Source: Caenorhabditis elegans (Eukaryota > Nematoda > Chromadorea > Rhabditida > Rhabditidae). Taken from it: 64,000 nt of DNA. The notes below the pieces were generated by a model that saw nothing but the letters and a program-made list of their open reading frames with translations, did not search any database and was not told where the DNA came from. The DNA is taken from the NCBI RefSeq assembly GCF_000002985.6, contig NC_003281.10, forward strand, positions 1,612,001 through 1,676,000. Reading direction: 5' to 3'. Positions 10,701 through 23,600 of this stretch are shown piece after piece. Within the stretch, counting starts at the first letter, position 1, and each line of letters starts with the position of its first letter. Made by a program: the position numbers and the translations under genes.

Positions 10701-13406
10701 AGCAAGAAAATCGCCAGGAAATTTCATAATTTCCTGGATTTTCTCCAAAAACATGAAGATTTCACCTGAAAATCGCGCTAAATTAAAGTTAATTAATGTG
10801 TTTTACACTGAAAAACCTTTAAAACCGCAGAATTTTCTTCCAGGTCGGATTTATTCAGTATTCTACATAATTTTCCATTTTTATCAGTGAAAAAGTGCGC
10901 ATTGACTTCTGAGAAAGTCTATTTTTGCTATTTTTGCTAAAAAATACATATTTTCACTGAAAAACCTCTAAACTCCATCATTTTCCACGATTTTAAGTTT
11001 AAAAAAAAACTAATTTTTCACTAAAAACCCTGTAAAACCGCAGAATTTTCTCTTCCAGGTCGGACTTCAAGTCGTCGCAATCAAGGCTCCAGGATTCGGA
11101 GATAACCGCAAGAACACGCTCAAGGATATGGGAATTGCGACGGGAGCAACGATCTTTGGAGATGACTCGAATCTCATTAAGATCGAGGATATCACAGCCA
11201 ACGATCTCGGAGAAGTCGATGAGGTCACCATCACCAAGGACGATACTCTTCTTCTTCGCGGGCGTGGAGATCAAACAGAGATCGAGAAGCGAATCGAGCA
11301 CATCACCGATGAAATTGAGCAATCGACGAGCGATTACGAGAAGGAGAAGCTTAATGAGCGTCTCGCCAAGTTGAGCAAGGGAGTCGCTGTGCTCAAGATT
11401 GGAGGAGGATCTGAAGTTGAAGTTGGAGAGAAGAAGGTGTGCGGAATTTGGCTGAAATTGGAGAAAAATTGAAGAAAAACTGGCTATTTTCCGTGGGAAA
11501 ATGATCAAAATCCGTTCATTTTTGAGCTTTTTTTAGCAGAAAATTGGTTTAAAAAAACCTCAATTTCTACCAGATTTTTGTCGAGAAACCTGATTTTAAA
11601 ACCTTTTTTGTGCCGTTTGTGCCATTGGAAACTCGTTAAAACTCAGTTTTTTATTTTTATTTGCAACAAAACGCAAGATTCTCTTTGTGCTCCTTTCGAG
11701 TAAAATTTATGGTAAATTCCCCCATTTTTGTGAAAGAAACCCACTAAATCTGCAGATTTTTCTTGAAAATTTAAATTTTTATTTAAACAATCTGACTTTT
11801 TCTTACAAATTTGAATTTTTTTAGCCAAAAATCTGAATTTTTCAGCCAAAAATTTGAATTTTTCTTGAAAATTTGATTTTTTCAGCCAAAAATTTGGATT
11901 TTTCTTGAAAGTTAGAATTTTTTAGTCGATCATTTTCAGCTTGATTTTGCCGTGTAAACTACAGATTTCTGCCGGAAAACATTAAAATTTGCGATTTTAG
12001 CAATTTCCAGCCGATTTTTGGTTCGAAAAAATGGCTATTTTGCCAATTTGAATTTTTCAGACAAAATTTTGCATTTTCCTTAAAAATTTGATATTTTCAG
12101 CCAAAAAATTGGATTTTCCCTGAAAATTTGATATTTTCAGCCAAAAATATGGATGTTTCTTAAAATTCGAACTTTCTAGCCGAAATTTTTCGCAATTGCC
12201 ACTTAAAATTTTGTTGTTAGAAGCCGAAAATAACTGTTTTTTTCGCAATTTCAACTGAAAAAATTGATAAAAAAACGCGGAAAAAACTGTTAAATTGATT
12301 TTTCCCGCTGAGCATGCTCAAAAATAGCAGAAATTTTGGTTTTCCTGCGCGGAAAAATCTTGATTTCCACCAGATTTTATCGGTTTTCTGCAATTTTTTG
12401 TATGATTTTTCATCAATTTTTTTTTCATTACAGGACCGTGTCACCGATGCTCTGTGTGCCACGCGTGCCGCTGTCGAAGAAGGAATCGTTCCAGGAGGAG
12501 GTGTTGCTCTTCTCAGATCTCTGACAGCACTCAAAAACTACAAAGCAGCCAACGAGGATCAACAGATCGGTGTGAATATCGTCAAGAAGGCTCTCACTCA
12601 GCCAATCGCCACAATCGTCAAAAATGCCGGTCTTGAGCCATCGTCGATTATTGATGAAGTCACCGGAAACAGCAATACATCATATGGTTATGATGCGCTC
12701 AACGGAAAGTTCGTTGACATGTTCGAGGCTGGAATTATCGATCCAACTAAGGTATATACAGCGTCAAAAATTTGAATTTTTCGTGAAAATTTGAATTTTT
12801 GAGACAAAAATTTTGGATTTACCTCCAAAATTTGAATTTTTAGCCAAAAAATTTGAATTTTTCGTGAAAATTTGAATTTTTGAGCCAAAAATTTGGATTT
12901 TCCTCCAAAATTTTAATGTTTTAGCCAAAAATTGCATTATTTCACTGAAAATTTTCATTTTTAAGCCAAAAATTAGGAATTTTCTTGAAAATTTGAAGTT
13001 TTCAGGCGGAAAATTTGGATTTTACGTGAAAATTTAAATTTTTCAGCCAAAAATTGGAGTTTTTCAGCAGAAATTATTTGAAAGTAGTTCAAAAATTGGT
13101 CAAAAAATGGAAAAAAATTGCTTCTGGCCGTCTTTTTTTTTTTTTTGGAAAAAAAAACCCTGAAAATTCAACATTTCAAGAAAAATCGAAAATTTTTATG
13201 CAAAAAAAAATCTCCCCAAAAACCGCAATTTTCCAAATTTCCAGGTGGTTCGCACAGCTCTCCAAGATGCTTCAGGAGTCGCCTCACTTCTCGCCACAAC
13301 CGAATGCGTAGTCACCGAAATTCCAAAGGAAGAAGCAGTTGGTGGACCAGCCGGTGGAATGGGTGGAATGGGTGGAATGGGCGGTATGGGAGGAATGGGA
13401 TTCTAA
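7759..13406 (+). CDS. hsp-60: Mitochondrial chaperonin HSP-60 (Cpn60/GroEL)
   Basis: Six exons, 7759-7905, 8055-8363, 9427-9819, 11059-11436, 12434-12751 and 13245-13406, all phase 0, give 568 residues, the expected length. It is the ATP-driven folding chamber of the mitochondrial matrix and works with HSP-10. The N-terminus [18 protein letters not shown] is a basic amphipathic presequence with likely cleavage after YA. The nucleotide-binding GDGTT is at residues 101-105. Exon 5 starts [11 protein letters not shown], with the catalytic Asp at ~414, and continues into the Cpn60 signature [12 protein letters not shown] (421-432). The C-terminus ends in the GGM tail typical of class I mitochondrial chaperonins. 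Introns of 0.1-1.2 kb carry AT-rich minisatellites but keep canonical GT/AG ends. A TTTTTCAG acceptor sits 9 bases before the ATG. Confidence 0.98.
8400..9300. repeat. Degenerate repeats in hsp-60 intron 2
   Basis: The intron carries repeated blocks such as 'aaaaccgtcatttttcccc', 'caggacgaaaagcttattg' and 'tgttggcctgaaaagctga' (8830, 9015). They have the look of degenerate tandem duplication. No coding signal was accepted here. Confidence 0.6.
10000..10240. repeat. 'TTTCAGCCAAAAATTTGGATTTT' minisatellite, hsp-60 intron 3
   Basis: Tandem ~45-bp variants of 'gaatttttcagccaaaaat' plus 'ttggatttttcttgaaa' are present. The same minisatellite recurs in introns 4 (11755-12180) and 5 (12765-13075) and downstream of the gene (13905-14630). 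Each unit contains a TTTTTCAG splice-acceptor-like string. Confidence 0.8.
11755..12180. repeat. 'TTTCAGCCAAAAATTTGG' minisatellite, hsp-60 intron 4
   Basis: Same family as the array in intron 3, with repeated 'ttgaatttttcagccaaaaa' and 'tttggatttttcttgaaa' units. Minus-strand ORFs through here are repeat translations. Confidence 0.75.
12765..13075. repeat. 'TTTGAATTTTTGAGCCAAAAATTTGG' minisatellite, hsp-60 intron 5
   Basis: About seven tandem ~45-bp variants of 'tttgaatttttgagccaaaa' and 'tttggattttcctccaaa' run from just after the exon 5 donor. Phase-free ORFs on the minus strand are repeat translations. Confidence 0.8.
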
Positions 13407-13904
13407 GCTCTCAATCTCTCATTGAAATAACGACACCGATGGATTGATTTTCTCTCTAAAACACTGGTTTTTGCTCAATTTTGTCGTTTTTCCCATCATT
13501 TTTTCCCCAAAAATTTCCCCAAAAAAATTATGATCTTTTGTGCTCTGAGCCATTTGTTTTTTTCTTGTTTTACGGCTCTTTTTCCCCTTTTTTTGATGAT
13601 AACTTTTCAATGGTGTTTTTTTTTTTAATTTTTTCGCAATTTTAGGACCTCAATTTTTTTTAGTTTAGTGTTTTTCCCCTTGTTTTTAGAGTATAATATA
13701 TAGAATCTCCTTGTTTTTTTTTTCCGTTTTTTTCTTTGTTTTCACTCTCCTCCCCACCCCGTTTTTCTCTATATAATATCACATTTATAAATTATATTTG
13801 TATAGACGAGTAGTACCCCCCACCTGCACACATTTCCGCTTTTTGCTGTGAGGGAGGTCGCCATGGTTACAGGTGGCGGCTCTCTGCAGCAGCTTTTTCT
13901 CACG
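13407..13904 (+). other. hsp-60 3' UTR and downstream spacer
   Basis: The T-rich sequence after the hsp-60 stop looks like 3' UTR. No canonical AATAAA was found; variant signals such as TATAAT/ATAAAT near 13693-13790 are possible. A short GC-richer patch at 13815-13900 holds an ATG (13863), but the open frame is only a few tens of codons. Confidence 0.5.
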
Positions 13905-14630
13905 AACATTTGGATTTTTTACCTGGAAAATTCGAATTTTTGAGCTAAAAACTATAATTTTCTTTGAAAATCGGATTTTTTTAAGCTAAAATTTTGCATG
14001 TTTTGAAATTTCAAGTTATTTAGCCAGAAAATTTTGATTTTTATTGAAAATTCGAATTTTTCAGCCAATTTTTGAATTTTTCTGAAAAATTTAAATTTTT
14101 AAGCTTAAAATTTGGATTTTTGGTGAAAAATCGATTTTTTCAACAAAAAAATTAAATTTTTTTTAACTATTCGAATTTTTTTGCCAAAAATTTAATTTTT
14201 TAAGTATAAAATTCAATTTTTCTTGAAAATTTGAATTTTTAGCCAAAAAATTTGGATTTTTCAAGAAAATGCCATTTTTGAGCCGAAAATTTGAACTTTT
14301 TAACCCTCAAATTCAAATTTTTCTTTTTTTTTCTTTTTTTTTAAAGATTTTTTCAGCCAAAAATTTGGGTTATTTCTTGAGATTTCGAATTTTTTGGCCA
14401 AAAAATGGGTTTTTCACTGAAAATTCAAAAATTTTTAAGCGTAAAATTTGAAAATTTCCTGACAATTTTGAATTTTACCAGAATATTCGAATTTTTGAGC
14501 CGAAAAAATTGGAATTTTCCTGTAAATTTGAAATTTTTAATTTTTTTAAGCCAAAATTTTTTAGAATTTTCTTAAAAGTTTGAATTTTTGGCCAAAAACT
14601 TGTAATTTTCCGGAAAATTTGAATTTTCCA
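13905..14630. repeat. 'TTGAATTTTTCAGCCAAAAA' minisatellite between genes
   Basis: About 15 degenerate ~45-bp units of the same family as in the hsp-60 introns fill the spacer up to the next gene. The last unit supplies the TTTTCCAG directly in front of the ATG at 14639. Confidence 0.8.
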
Positions 14631-14638
14631 GCAAAAAA

Positions 14639-17600
14639 ATGAGCGGAACCATACGAAATGTCTACTTTATAATGGAGGAAATCGAGATTTTCGACATTTT
14701 TCAGCGATTTTCAGTTTTTCTGAAACTTGAGCACTATGAGATGCTGAAAATGGGCGATTTTTTGAAAAATGGTGATTTTTAGCTTCAATTTGTCACCTTT
14801 ATTGGCTTGAATCTGGCAATTTCGGAAAATTTGGGTCCCGACACGAAAATCACCGGTTACTGTAGCCTCAATTTCGTGGCGGGACCCAAATTTTGTGAAA
14901 GTTGGCGAATTAAGATAAAAATTAGATTCTCCTCACTTTTGGCTTCAATTTGACGCCCATATTGCCTTAATTCCGTCAATTTTGAAAATTTTGGGTCCCA
15001 CCACGAAAATGGAGCTACAGTAACCCACTATTTTCGTGATGGGACCCAAAAATTACAAATTTGTCAGAAACTAGGCATGATGGGGGTCATTTTGAAGCTG
15101 AAAGTGAGAAGAAGTCGAATTTTCATTTAGTTTTTAGAAAAAAAAAGTTTTCAAAAAAAATTCCAAAAAAAGTGTTTTTTTTTTGGAAATTTTTTTCCAA
15201 TTTTCCAAATTTTCAAAAATATCTTTAATTTCGAATTCTCCTCATTTTTGATCTTCAATCTGACCTCCATATTGCCTTAATTCCGTCAATTTTGAAAATT
15301 TTGGGTCCCACCACGAAATTGAAGCTACAGTAACCGGTGATTTTCGTGTCGGGACCCAAATTTTGTGAAAGTTGGCGGAATATAGGCAATATGGGGCTTA
15401 AATTGAAGCTGAAAGTGAGGAGAATTCAAATTTTCACTTGGGTCTTAGAAATAAGAAAGTTTTCAGAAAAAAAAAAATTTCGAAACAATTTTTTTTCGGA
15501 TATTTTTTTTCCAATTTTCGAAATTCGTACTAAAATTTATTTATTTTTGAATTCTCCTCACTTTTAGCTTTCAAATGACCCCCATCATGCCTATATTCCG
15601 CCAAATTTCACAAAATTTGGGGTCTCGCCGCGAAATTTAAGCTACAGTAACCCACTATTTTCGTGGTGGGACCCAAAACTTGTGAAAATCGGCGGAATAT
15701 AGGCAATATGGGTGTTTTTTTAAAGCTAAAAATGAGGAGAATTCGATTTTCTACTTAGTTTTTCGAAATGAAGAAGTTTTCAGAAAAAATTGAAGTTTAC
15801 CGGAATTTTTTTTTTGCAATTTTTCAAATTCTTCAAAAATATCCCTAATTTCGAATTCTCCTCACCTTAAGCTTCAATTTGACCCCCATATTGCCTTCAT
15901 TCCGGTCAATTTTGAACATCTTGGGTCCCGCCACGAAATTGAAGCTACAGTAACCGGCTATTTTCGTGGCGGGACCCACATTTTGTGAAAGTTGGCGGAA
16001 TATAGGCATGATGTTATTTTAAAGCTGAAAATGAGAAAAATTCAATTTTTCGTTTAATTTTTAGAATTAATGAAGTTTTCAAAAGAAAAAAAAATTATGA
16101 AACATTTTTTTTTCAATTTTTGAAACTTTTCAAAAATATCTTTGATTTTGAATTCTCCTCACTTTAAGCTTCAATTTGACGCCCATATTGCCTTAATTCC
16201 GGTCAATTTTGAACAATTTCGGGTCCCACCACGAAAACTCCAACTACAGTAACCGGGTATTTTCGTGGCGGGACCCAAATTTTAGGAAAGTTGGCGGAAT
16301 GTAGGCATGATGGGTGTCAAATTGAAGCTAAAAATGAGGCGAATTCAAATTTATACATAATTTTTAGAAATAATGAAATTTTCAAAAAAAAAACATGCAA
16401 AAAATTGAAGTTTTCCAGATGTTTTTTTCCAATTTTCAAAATTTCCCAAAAATATCTTCAATTTTGAATTTTCCTCATTTTTAGCTTCAATCTGACCTCC
16501 ATATTGCCTTAATTCCGTCAATTCGTCAAATTTTGGGTCCCACCACGAAATTGAAGCTACAGTAACCGGTGATTTTCGTGTCGGGACCCAAATTTTGTGA
16601 AAGTTGACAGAATATAGGCAATATGGGGCTTAAATTGAAGCTGAAAGTGAGGAGAATTCAAATTTATACATAATTTTTAGAAATAATGAAATTTTCAAAA
16701 AAAAAAACATGCAAAAAATTGAAGTTTTCCAGATGTTTTTTTCCAATTTTCAAAATTTCCCAAAAATATTTTCAATTTCGAATTTTCCTCACTTTCAGCT
16801 TCAATTTAACACCTTTATTGGCTGGAATCTGGCAATTTCGGAAAATTTGGGTCCCACCACGAAATTGAAGCTACAGTAACCCACTATTTTCGTGGCGGGA
16901 CCCAAATTTTAGGAAAGTTGGCGGAATATAGGCAATATGGGGCCTCAATTGAAGCTGGAAGTGAATAGAATTCGAATTTTCATTTAGTTTTTAGAAATAA
17001 TAAAGTTTTCAGAAAAAAATAATGCAAAAAATTGAAGTTTTCAAGATTTTTTTTTCTAATTTTCAAAAATTTTCAAAACTATCCTTAATTTCGAATTCTC
17101 CCCACTATTAGCTTTAATTTGACACACATCACGCCTTTATTCCGCCAACTTTCACAAATTTTGGGTCCCGCCACGAAATTGAAGCTACAGTAACCGGCTA
17201 TTTTCGTGGCGGGACCCACATTTTGTGAAAGTTGGCGGAATATAGGCATGATGGGTGTCATTTGAATGCTGAGAATAAGGAGAATTCAAATTTATGATCA
17301 GTTTTCAAAACCAATCCCTTTTTGAAAAAAAAATTCTTGAAAAAAAAATTTCAAAAAAATTCCAAAAAAAAATCAAAAATTTTTATTTTCTCAAATCTCT
17401 AATTTTCAGAACTCCCAAATGGCCTAAAATTTCCAGTTTTACTTGAATCCACGTGGTTTGAAAAACCCGAATTTGAGGTCGAAATCCGTACAAATGGGCA
17501 CATTTACGCCGGAATTTTGGACATAAATGGGGCGGAGCCTGGCGATAAGGGGGCGGAGCCTAATGTAATTTTTTAGTAAAAAAGTTTCTTGATTTTGTTA

Positions 17601-20600
17601 AAAATTAAGCAAAAATCGAAAAAAAAATTCTGAAAATTTTTTTTTTTTTAAATGTCAAATTTTTTTTCTGAATTTTTTCGAAAATTAAAAAATCCTCCTA
17701 AAAATCAATTATTCAGTAAAAAATGTCGGAATTTATATATATATGGAAGAAATTATTGATTTTTTTCGGGAAAAACCTGAAAAGCGATATTAAAAAACAA
17801 TTTTTTTAGGCCAAAATTTTCAAATTCAAAAAAAAAAAAATTTTTTTTCAAAAAAAATCAATATTTCCCAAAATTCCAGCAAAACCTCTCAATTTCCGGC
17901 ACCGCAAAAGTGTATAACATCAACGACCCCACCGATCATATTACCCTAAAATGCACAATTCTAATCGAAGATCCGGTTGCCGAGAGAGCCGAGAAACCGG
18001 AGGTGGTGGCACCGACGAGGGATGAGCAGACGCAGACAGAGAGAGAAAAATTAAGAAAAGTGGTGGAGAAGGGTGTTCAGGTATGGTTTTAGTAGAATAT
18101 TTGAAAAAATCCAAATTTTTTTGGAATTAAAAAAAAATTTTGGAATTTGAAAAAAAAAAAAAATCTGAAAATTGCAAAAAAAACTTAATGACTGAATAAA
18201 ACTAAAAATTCTAAGCATTTTTCCTTTGTTAGGTTTTCTGATATCTCTACTCCCCGCGGAGATACACCGCTTCAAAGTTTGATCGACGAGAGAGGGGGAG
18301 ACGCAGGCGGCGAGAGCGCTCTAGCTGTCAGCGCCTCCCCTCTCTCGCCGCTCAAACTTTGAAGCGGCATAGCTCCGCGGGGAGTGGAGTTATCAAAAAA
18401 CTTCAATAAGGAAAAATGGTTAGAATTTTAAGTTTTATTCATTTACAATGTTGTTTTTTCCAAACAGTAAAAAAAAAATTAATAAATGTTTATTTTTATT
18501 TTTTGGAAAAAACAACATTGTAAATGTATAAAACTAAAAATTCTAAACTTTTTTCTTTATTGAAGTTTTCTGATATCTCTACTCCCCGCGGAGATACACC
18601 GCTTCAAAGTTTGAGCGACGAGAGAGGGAGAGACGCAGGCGGCGAGAGCGCTCTAGCTGTCTGCGCCTCCACATTTTTCTCGCCGTTCAAACTTTGAAGC
18701 GGCATAGCTCCGCGGGGAGTAGAGATTAAAAAAAATTTCCAACTACAAAAATGTTCAGAATACAATTTTCTATCGGAATATCTAATTTTCAACAAATTTA
18801 TTCGAAATTTGTATATATCACAACCTATAAATATTATAAACTTCATTTTTCATCTGTTTTTCTGTAAACCGCCCGTTTGGCACACTATTCCGGGCAGCAT
18901 TCCACGCGTAATTCAGCGAATTTTGATCCAAATGCCAGTTGGGACCGTATTCTAGCTAAAAAATTGATGAAAGTAGGCATAGGTAGGCACGTAGGCGGGA
19001 ACTTACCGTAACCTTTGCCTCCGGGGTACAGGTCACCCAAAAAATGTGTCCGAGTAGGTCAGCGGAACACCACGGATCGTATGGTGGGTAGATGTACTTG
19101 TATTTTGAACCATCAGCTGGAATTAGGTTGGTAGGTAGGTAGGTAGGTAGGTAGGTAGATAGATAGATAGGTAGGTAGGTAGGTAGGTAGGTAGGTAGGT
19201 AGGTAGGTAGGTAGGTAGGTAGGTAGGTAGGTAGGTAGGTAGGTAGGTAGGTAGGTAGGTAGGGTAGGTATTTCTAACCGCAAACATGTTAAGAACACAA
19301 TTTTCTAACGAAATATCTAATTTTAAACTTTATTCCAAATGTCATAGGCAGGCAACTAGGTTAGAACATAATAGGTAGGCTAGCAATAGGCAAGTAGGCA
19401 TGTAGGCAGGCAATAGGCACGCAGGCTGGCAATCGGCATGTAGGCAGGCAATAGGCACGCAGGCTGGCAATCGGCATGTAGGCAGGCAATAGGCACGTAG
19501 GCAGGAAATAGGCATGTAGGCAGGCAATAGGCATGTAGGCAGGCAGACTCACGTCCAGTTCCACCAGCCCATCGATATTCCGTCCCGTCGGTTTTGTTAC
19601 CCTCGTTATATAATAAAAATACGTCCACCAAAGTTTGAAATCTAGTTTTTGGGAGTACTGTTATCTCGAAGGAGTCGTTCACCTGAAAATTGGGAAAAGT
19701 TGGGTCCCGCCACGAAAAGCCAGCTACAGTAACCCGCTATTTTCGCGGCGGGACCCCGAATTTCAAAATTTGTCAGAACCTTGGCATGATGGGGGTCATT
19801 TTAAAGCTAAAAATGAGGAGAATTTGAATTTTCAGGCGATTTTAAATTTTTGACGGTGTTTGCGTACTTTTGAAGGTACAGAAACCTGGAGAATTTTCAA
19901 ATTTTTGAATTTTTGAATTTTTGAGCCGACAAAAAACCTTTCTAGGGTAGAATTTGATGGGGAATTTGAATTTTTTGTTAAAAAGTTCAAAAAAAAAATC
20001 GGTAAACCCCCGCAACTCACCATCCCAAACTGCCGCTTAACCCGAAATTTCGACTGCCGGCTCCACAAAAACTCCAAAAACTCGGGATTCCAATTCTCGG
20101 AAAACACGGCCAAATCCATATCAGTAGTATGTGGAATTACTGTACATTCTCGGTACCACCCCAAAAAAGTTCCGCCATTTAGGAATGGGTAAATCCCGAA
20201 TTGGAGCATCTCGTCGCGGAGCACCGCCAAATGCTCCACGGACTCTTTTGATGGGATTTTGGGGGCTGTTAGCTGGAATATTCAGATAAAATTTAAGTTT
20301 TGGAGAAATCTATAAAAAAAAGTGAGCAAAAAGCCGAAAAATTCAAAAAAAAAATTTTTTTGAAAAAATCGAAATTTTTTTTTTCCAACATTTTTTTTTT
20401 CGAAAAAATCCAATTTTCACCTGAAATCTCTGCAAAATCTTAAATTTCCAGTAAACCATGCTCAGCGAGTCCCTCTCCGACATTGACACATTCCGGCAGC
20501 TCTGAAACTTGGCACGGCGCCAAAATTCTAGAAATTGCGGGATTACGGTAGGCACGAGTAGGTTGCCTATTTGAATATTCGGGAAATTTCTGAAAAATTG

Positions 20601-23600
20601 TATTATTTTAGAGCTTTTCCGACAAAAAACAGTACTGTGGAATAATTTTCCGTGGCTGGGTGTGAAAATCCAGGTAGTCTGTGGAGGTGTCATTTGAGTA
20701 GTAGAAAACGTCGAAAATTTGATCAAATGCATTGAATTTTGGCTTTAAATTGACGTTTACACCAATCTGAAGTGAAAATTAAATTTTTAAAAAATTTTAA
20801 AAATAATTTTTTGAAAAATTTTTTTTTCCAAAAAAGAAATTTTTTGAAAAAAAAATTCCAAAAAACATTTTAAAAAAAAAATTTTTTTTTAACAGTTTTT
20901 TTACCTTAACAGACATATTAACACTAAAATTTTTACAATTTCCATCAGCAATCCACTGCAGGACATGTACATCTATCAATAATGCAGGAACTGGAAGTTT
21001 GCCAACTCCCAGGAGCCATTTCTGACAGGAAATCGCTGGAATCTGGAAAAAACTTGAATTTCAGTGGATTTTCATTCGAAAATTGGTTTTATTGCTCATA
21101 TTTACCCCTAGAAACTATATTTTCACTTATAAAATGCATAATTTTGGGACAATTTCAATGAAAAAAACAACGATGCTCCGAAATTCCGGTGGCGCGTGTT
21201 GTTTAGCCAAACTCACAAATTCCTTCAAAAATCCATCTCCGGTATAATCCGTCAGTGGTCTCGGCGACTTTAGCGGTGGGCCAAAAATTGAAGGACTTTG
21301 AGATAAAAATAGTAGAAAACCAATAAGAGCACAAATAAATATTACAAGTGGTCTTTTTCGTAGAAACCTGCAAAAGAGAGTACTATAGGGGTACTGTAGG
21401 GGTACTGTAGAGGTACTGTAGGGGTTTATTGGGGGTACTGTATAATTATTGTAGAGGTAGGTACTGTAGGGATACTGTAGGGGTGCTGTAGAGGTACTGT
21501 AGGGGTAATGTAGGGGTACGGTAGGGATACTGTTGGGGTACTGTAGGAGTACAGTAGGGCTACTGTAGGGGTAACTGTATGAGTACTGCAGGGGTACTGT
21601 AGGGGGTGCTGTAACTTCACCGTTTAGGTACTGTAGGTCTACTGTAGGGGTACTGTAGGAATACGGTAGGGGTACTGTAGGGATACTGTAGAGGTACTGT
21701 AGAACACGGTACATTAGTAAAATTACCTCCAACAAATAGAAGCACTCATCATTTTTAGAAATTGAATGGTCAAAACACAAGCGATAAACAATGAAAAATG
21801 AGGGGCGGGGATGGATAGATCTGCCTTTTTTGCAAATTGCGATGCTATCTTGCACTTTTGTGCAAGATAGCAAACCTGCAAAAGAGAGTACTGTAGGGGT
21901 ACTGTAGGGGTACTGTAGAGGTACTGTAGGGGTTTCTTGGGGGTACTGTATAATTATTGTAGAGGTAAGTACTGTAGGGATACTGTAGGGGTGCTGTAGG
22001 GGTACTGTAGGGGTAATGTAAGGGTACTATAGGGGTACTGTAGGGGTACTGTAGAGGTACTGTAGGGGTTTCTTAGGGGTACTGTATGATTATTGTAAAG
22101 GTAGGTACTGTAGGGATACTGTAGGGGTGCTGTAGGGGTAATGTAGGGGTAATGTAGGGGTAACTGTATGAGTACTGTAGGGGGTACTGTAAGTTTACCG
22201 TTTAGGTACTGTAGGTCTACTGTAGGGGTACTGTAGGGATACGGTAAGGGTACTGTAGGGATACTGTAGAGGTACTGTAGAACACGGTACATTAGTAAAA
22301 TTACCTCCAACAAATAGAAGCACTCATCATTTTTAGAAATTGAACGGTCAAAACACAAGCGATGAACAATGAAAAGTGGGGCGCGGGCGGGGATGGATAG
22401 ATCTGCCTTTTTACAAATTGCGATGCTATCTTGCACTTTTGTACCTAACATAATCATTCAAAAAATCTAATAGACACATGGGTCCCGCAACGAAAACTCC
22501 TCTGTTTATATGATAGGTGCATTGTTGGCTCTCGAAAAATTTTCCTGGTCCCGCCACGAAAACCTCTTGGGATTACTGTAGTTTCATTTTTTAAATTAAA
22601 ATCAGTTAAAAACTGATAAAATTGACAAAGGTATAGATTTTCGAAAATATTTAAAAATTTGAAAAATTTTTTTTTTTTAATTTTTTGAATTTTTTTTAAA
22701 TTTGTATTTTAATTATTTCTGGGCGTACTACTGTGTTAAGACACAAAACACAACAGTTCCTTATCGGATTTTTCAGAAAAAAAATCTAATCTAGATGTAA
22801 CCGTTCATCTTTGGCGGCGGCGGCAGAGAAAATATTTGATGAAAAGAATATTTTTTTTTTGGAATTTTCCGATATTGCTTAAAAAACAATGACCCGGTTT
22901 TGAGTTTTCGAGAAATTTAAAAAAAATTCGAAAAAAAAAAAAAATTTTCGAATAAAATTTTTTCCAAATTTTTTTTTGAACATTTTTTAAAGATAAATAA
23001 CATTTTCAATTTTTAGATTTTAAGTTTTTTAAATGCATGTGATTATTTTTTTTAAAAAAGTTGAATGTAAGGTACTAAATTTTCAACATTTTTTTTGAAT
23101 TTTTGAAAAAAAAAAATGTTTTCGAAAAAACGAATGTTTTCAAAAATTCATAATTTTATCAATTTTCGGTGAATTAGGCTGATTTTTCACAGAAATTTGC
23201 ATAATTATCTGGGCCACCTGCAAATAAATTTTTACTGAAACAAACTTGAAACTACAGTAGCCCAAGGGGGTTTCGTGGTGGGACCCGGAATTTTTCAAAC
23301 CTACTGAATTCTAGGCGCGTTGAAAGTTAATTGCAAGGTACAAATATAGGAATGTATCTAATAAAAAGAGCATTGATGATAACTTTGTGAATTTGTAATT
23401 GTTTTCGAATGTTCTTTAAAAAAAAAATTTTTTTTGGAATTTTTTTTTTTCGATTTTTTTCGAAAATCAATAACTTTGCTAGTTCTGATAATTTCAGGCT
23501 AAAAATTGAGCCAAAATGTCTATTTTCGTTTGAACTATCATAGAAAAATGTGATTGCCCTGCAAAACTTAACTTACAACTACAGTAACCCAAAGGGGGTT

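Noticed and set aside
13863..13960. ATGGTTACAG as a first exon (GTGGCG donor) for the gene whose next exon is at 17410
   Set aside because: Phase fits, but there is no good acceptor upstream; the ATG at 14639 has a TTTTCCAG 7 bases before it and a longer coding exon with matching phase.
21127..22457. Long minus-strand ORFs with PYSTPTVPLQY repeats
   Set aside because: The distal part is the TACTGTAGGGG minisatellite in the first intron of the fukutin-like gene; only the 26-base first exon and the part from 21367 downward are coding.
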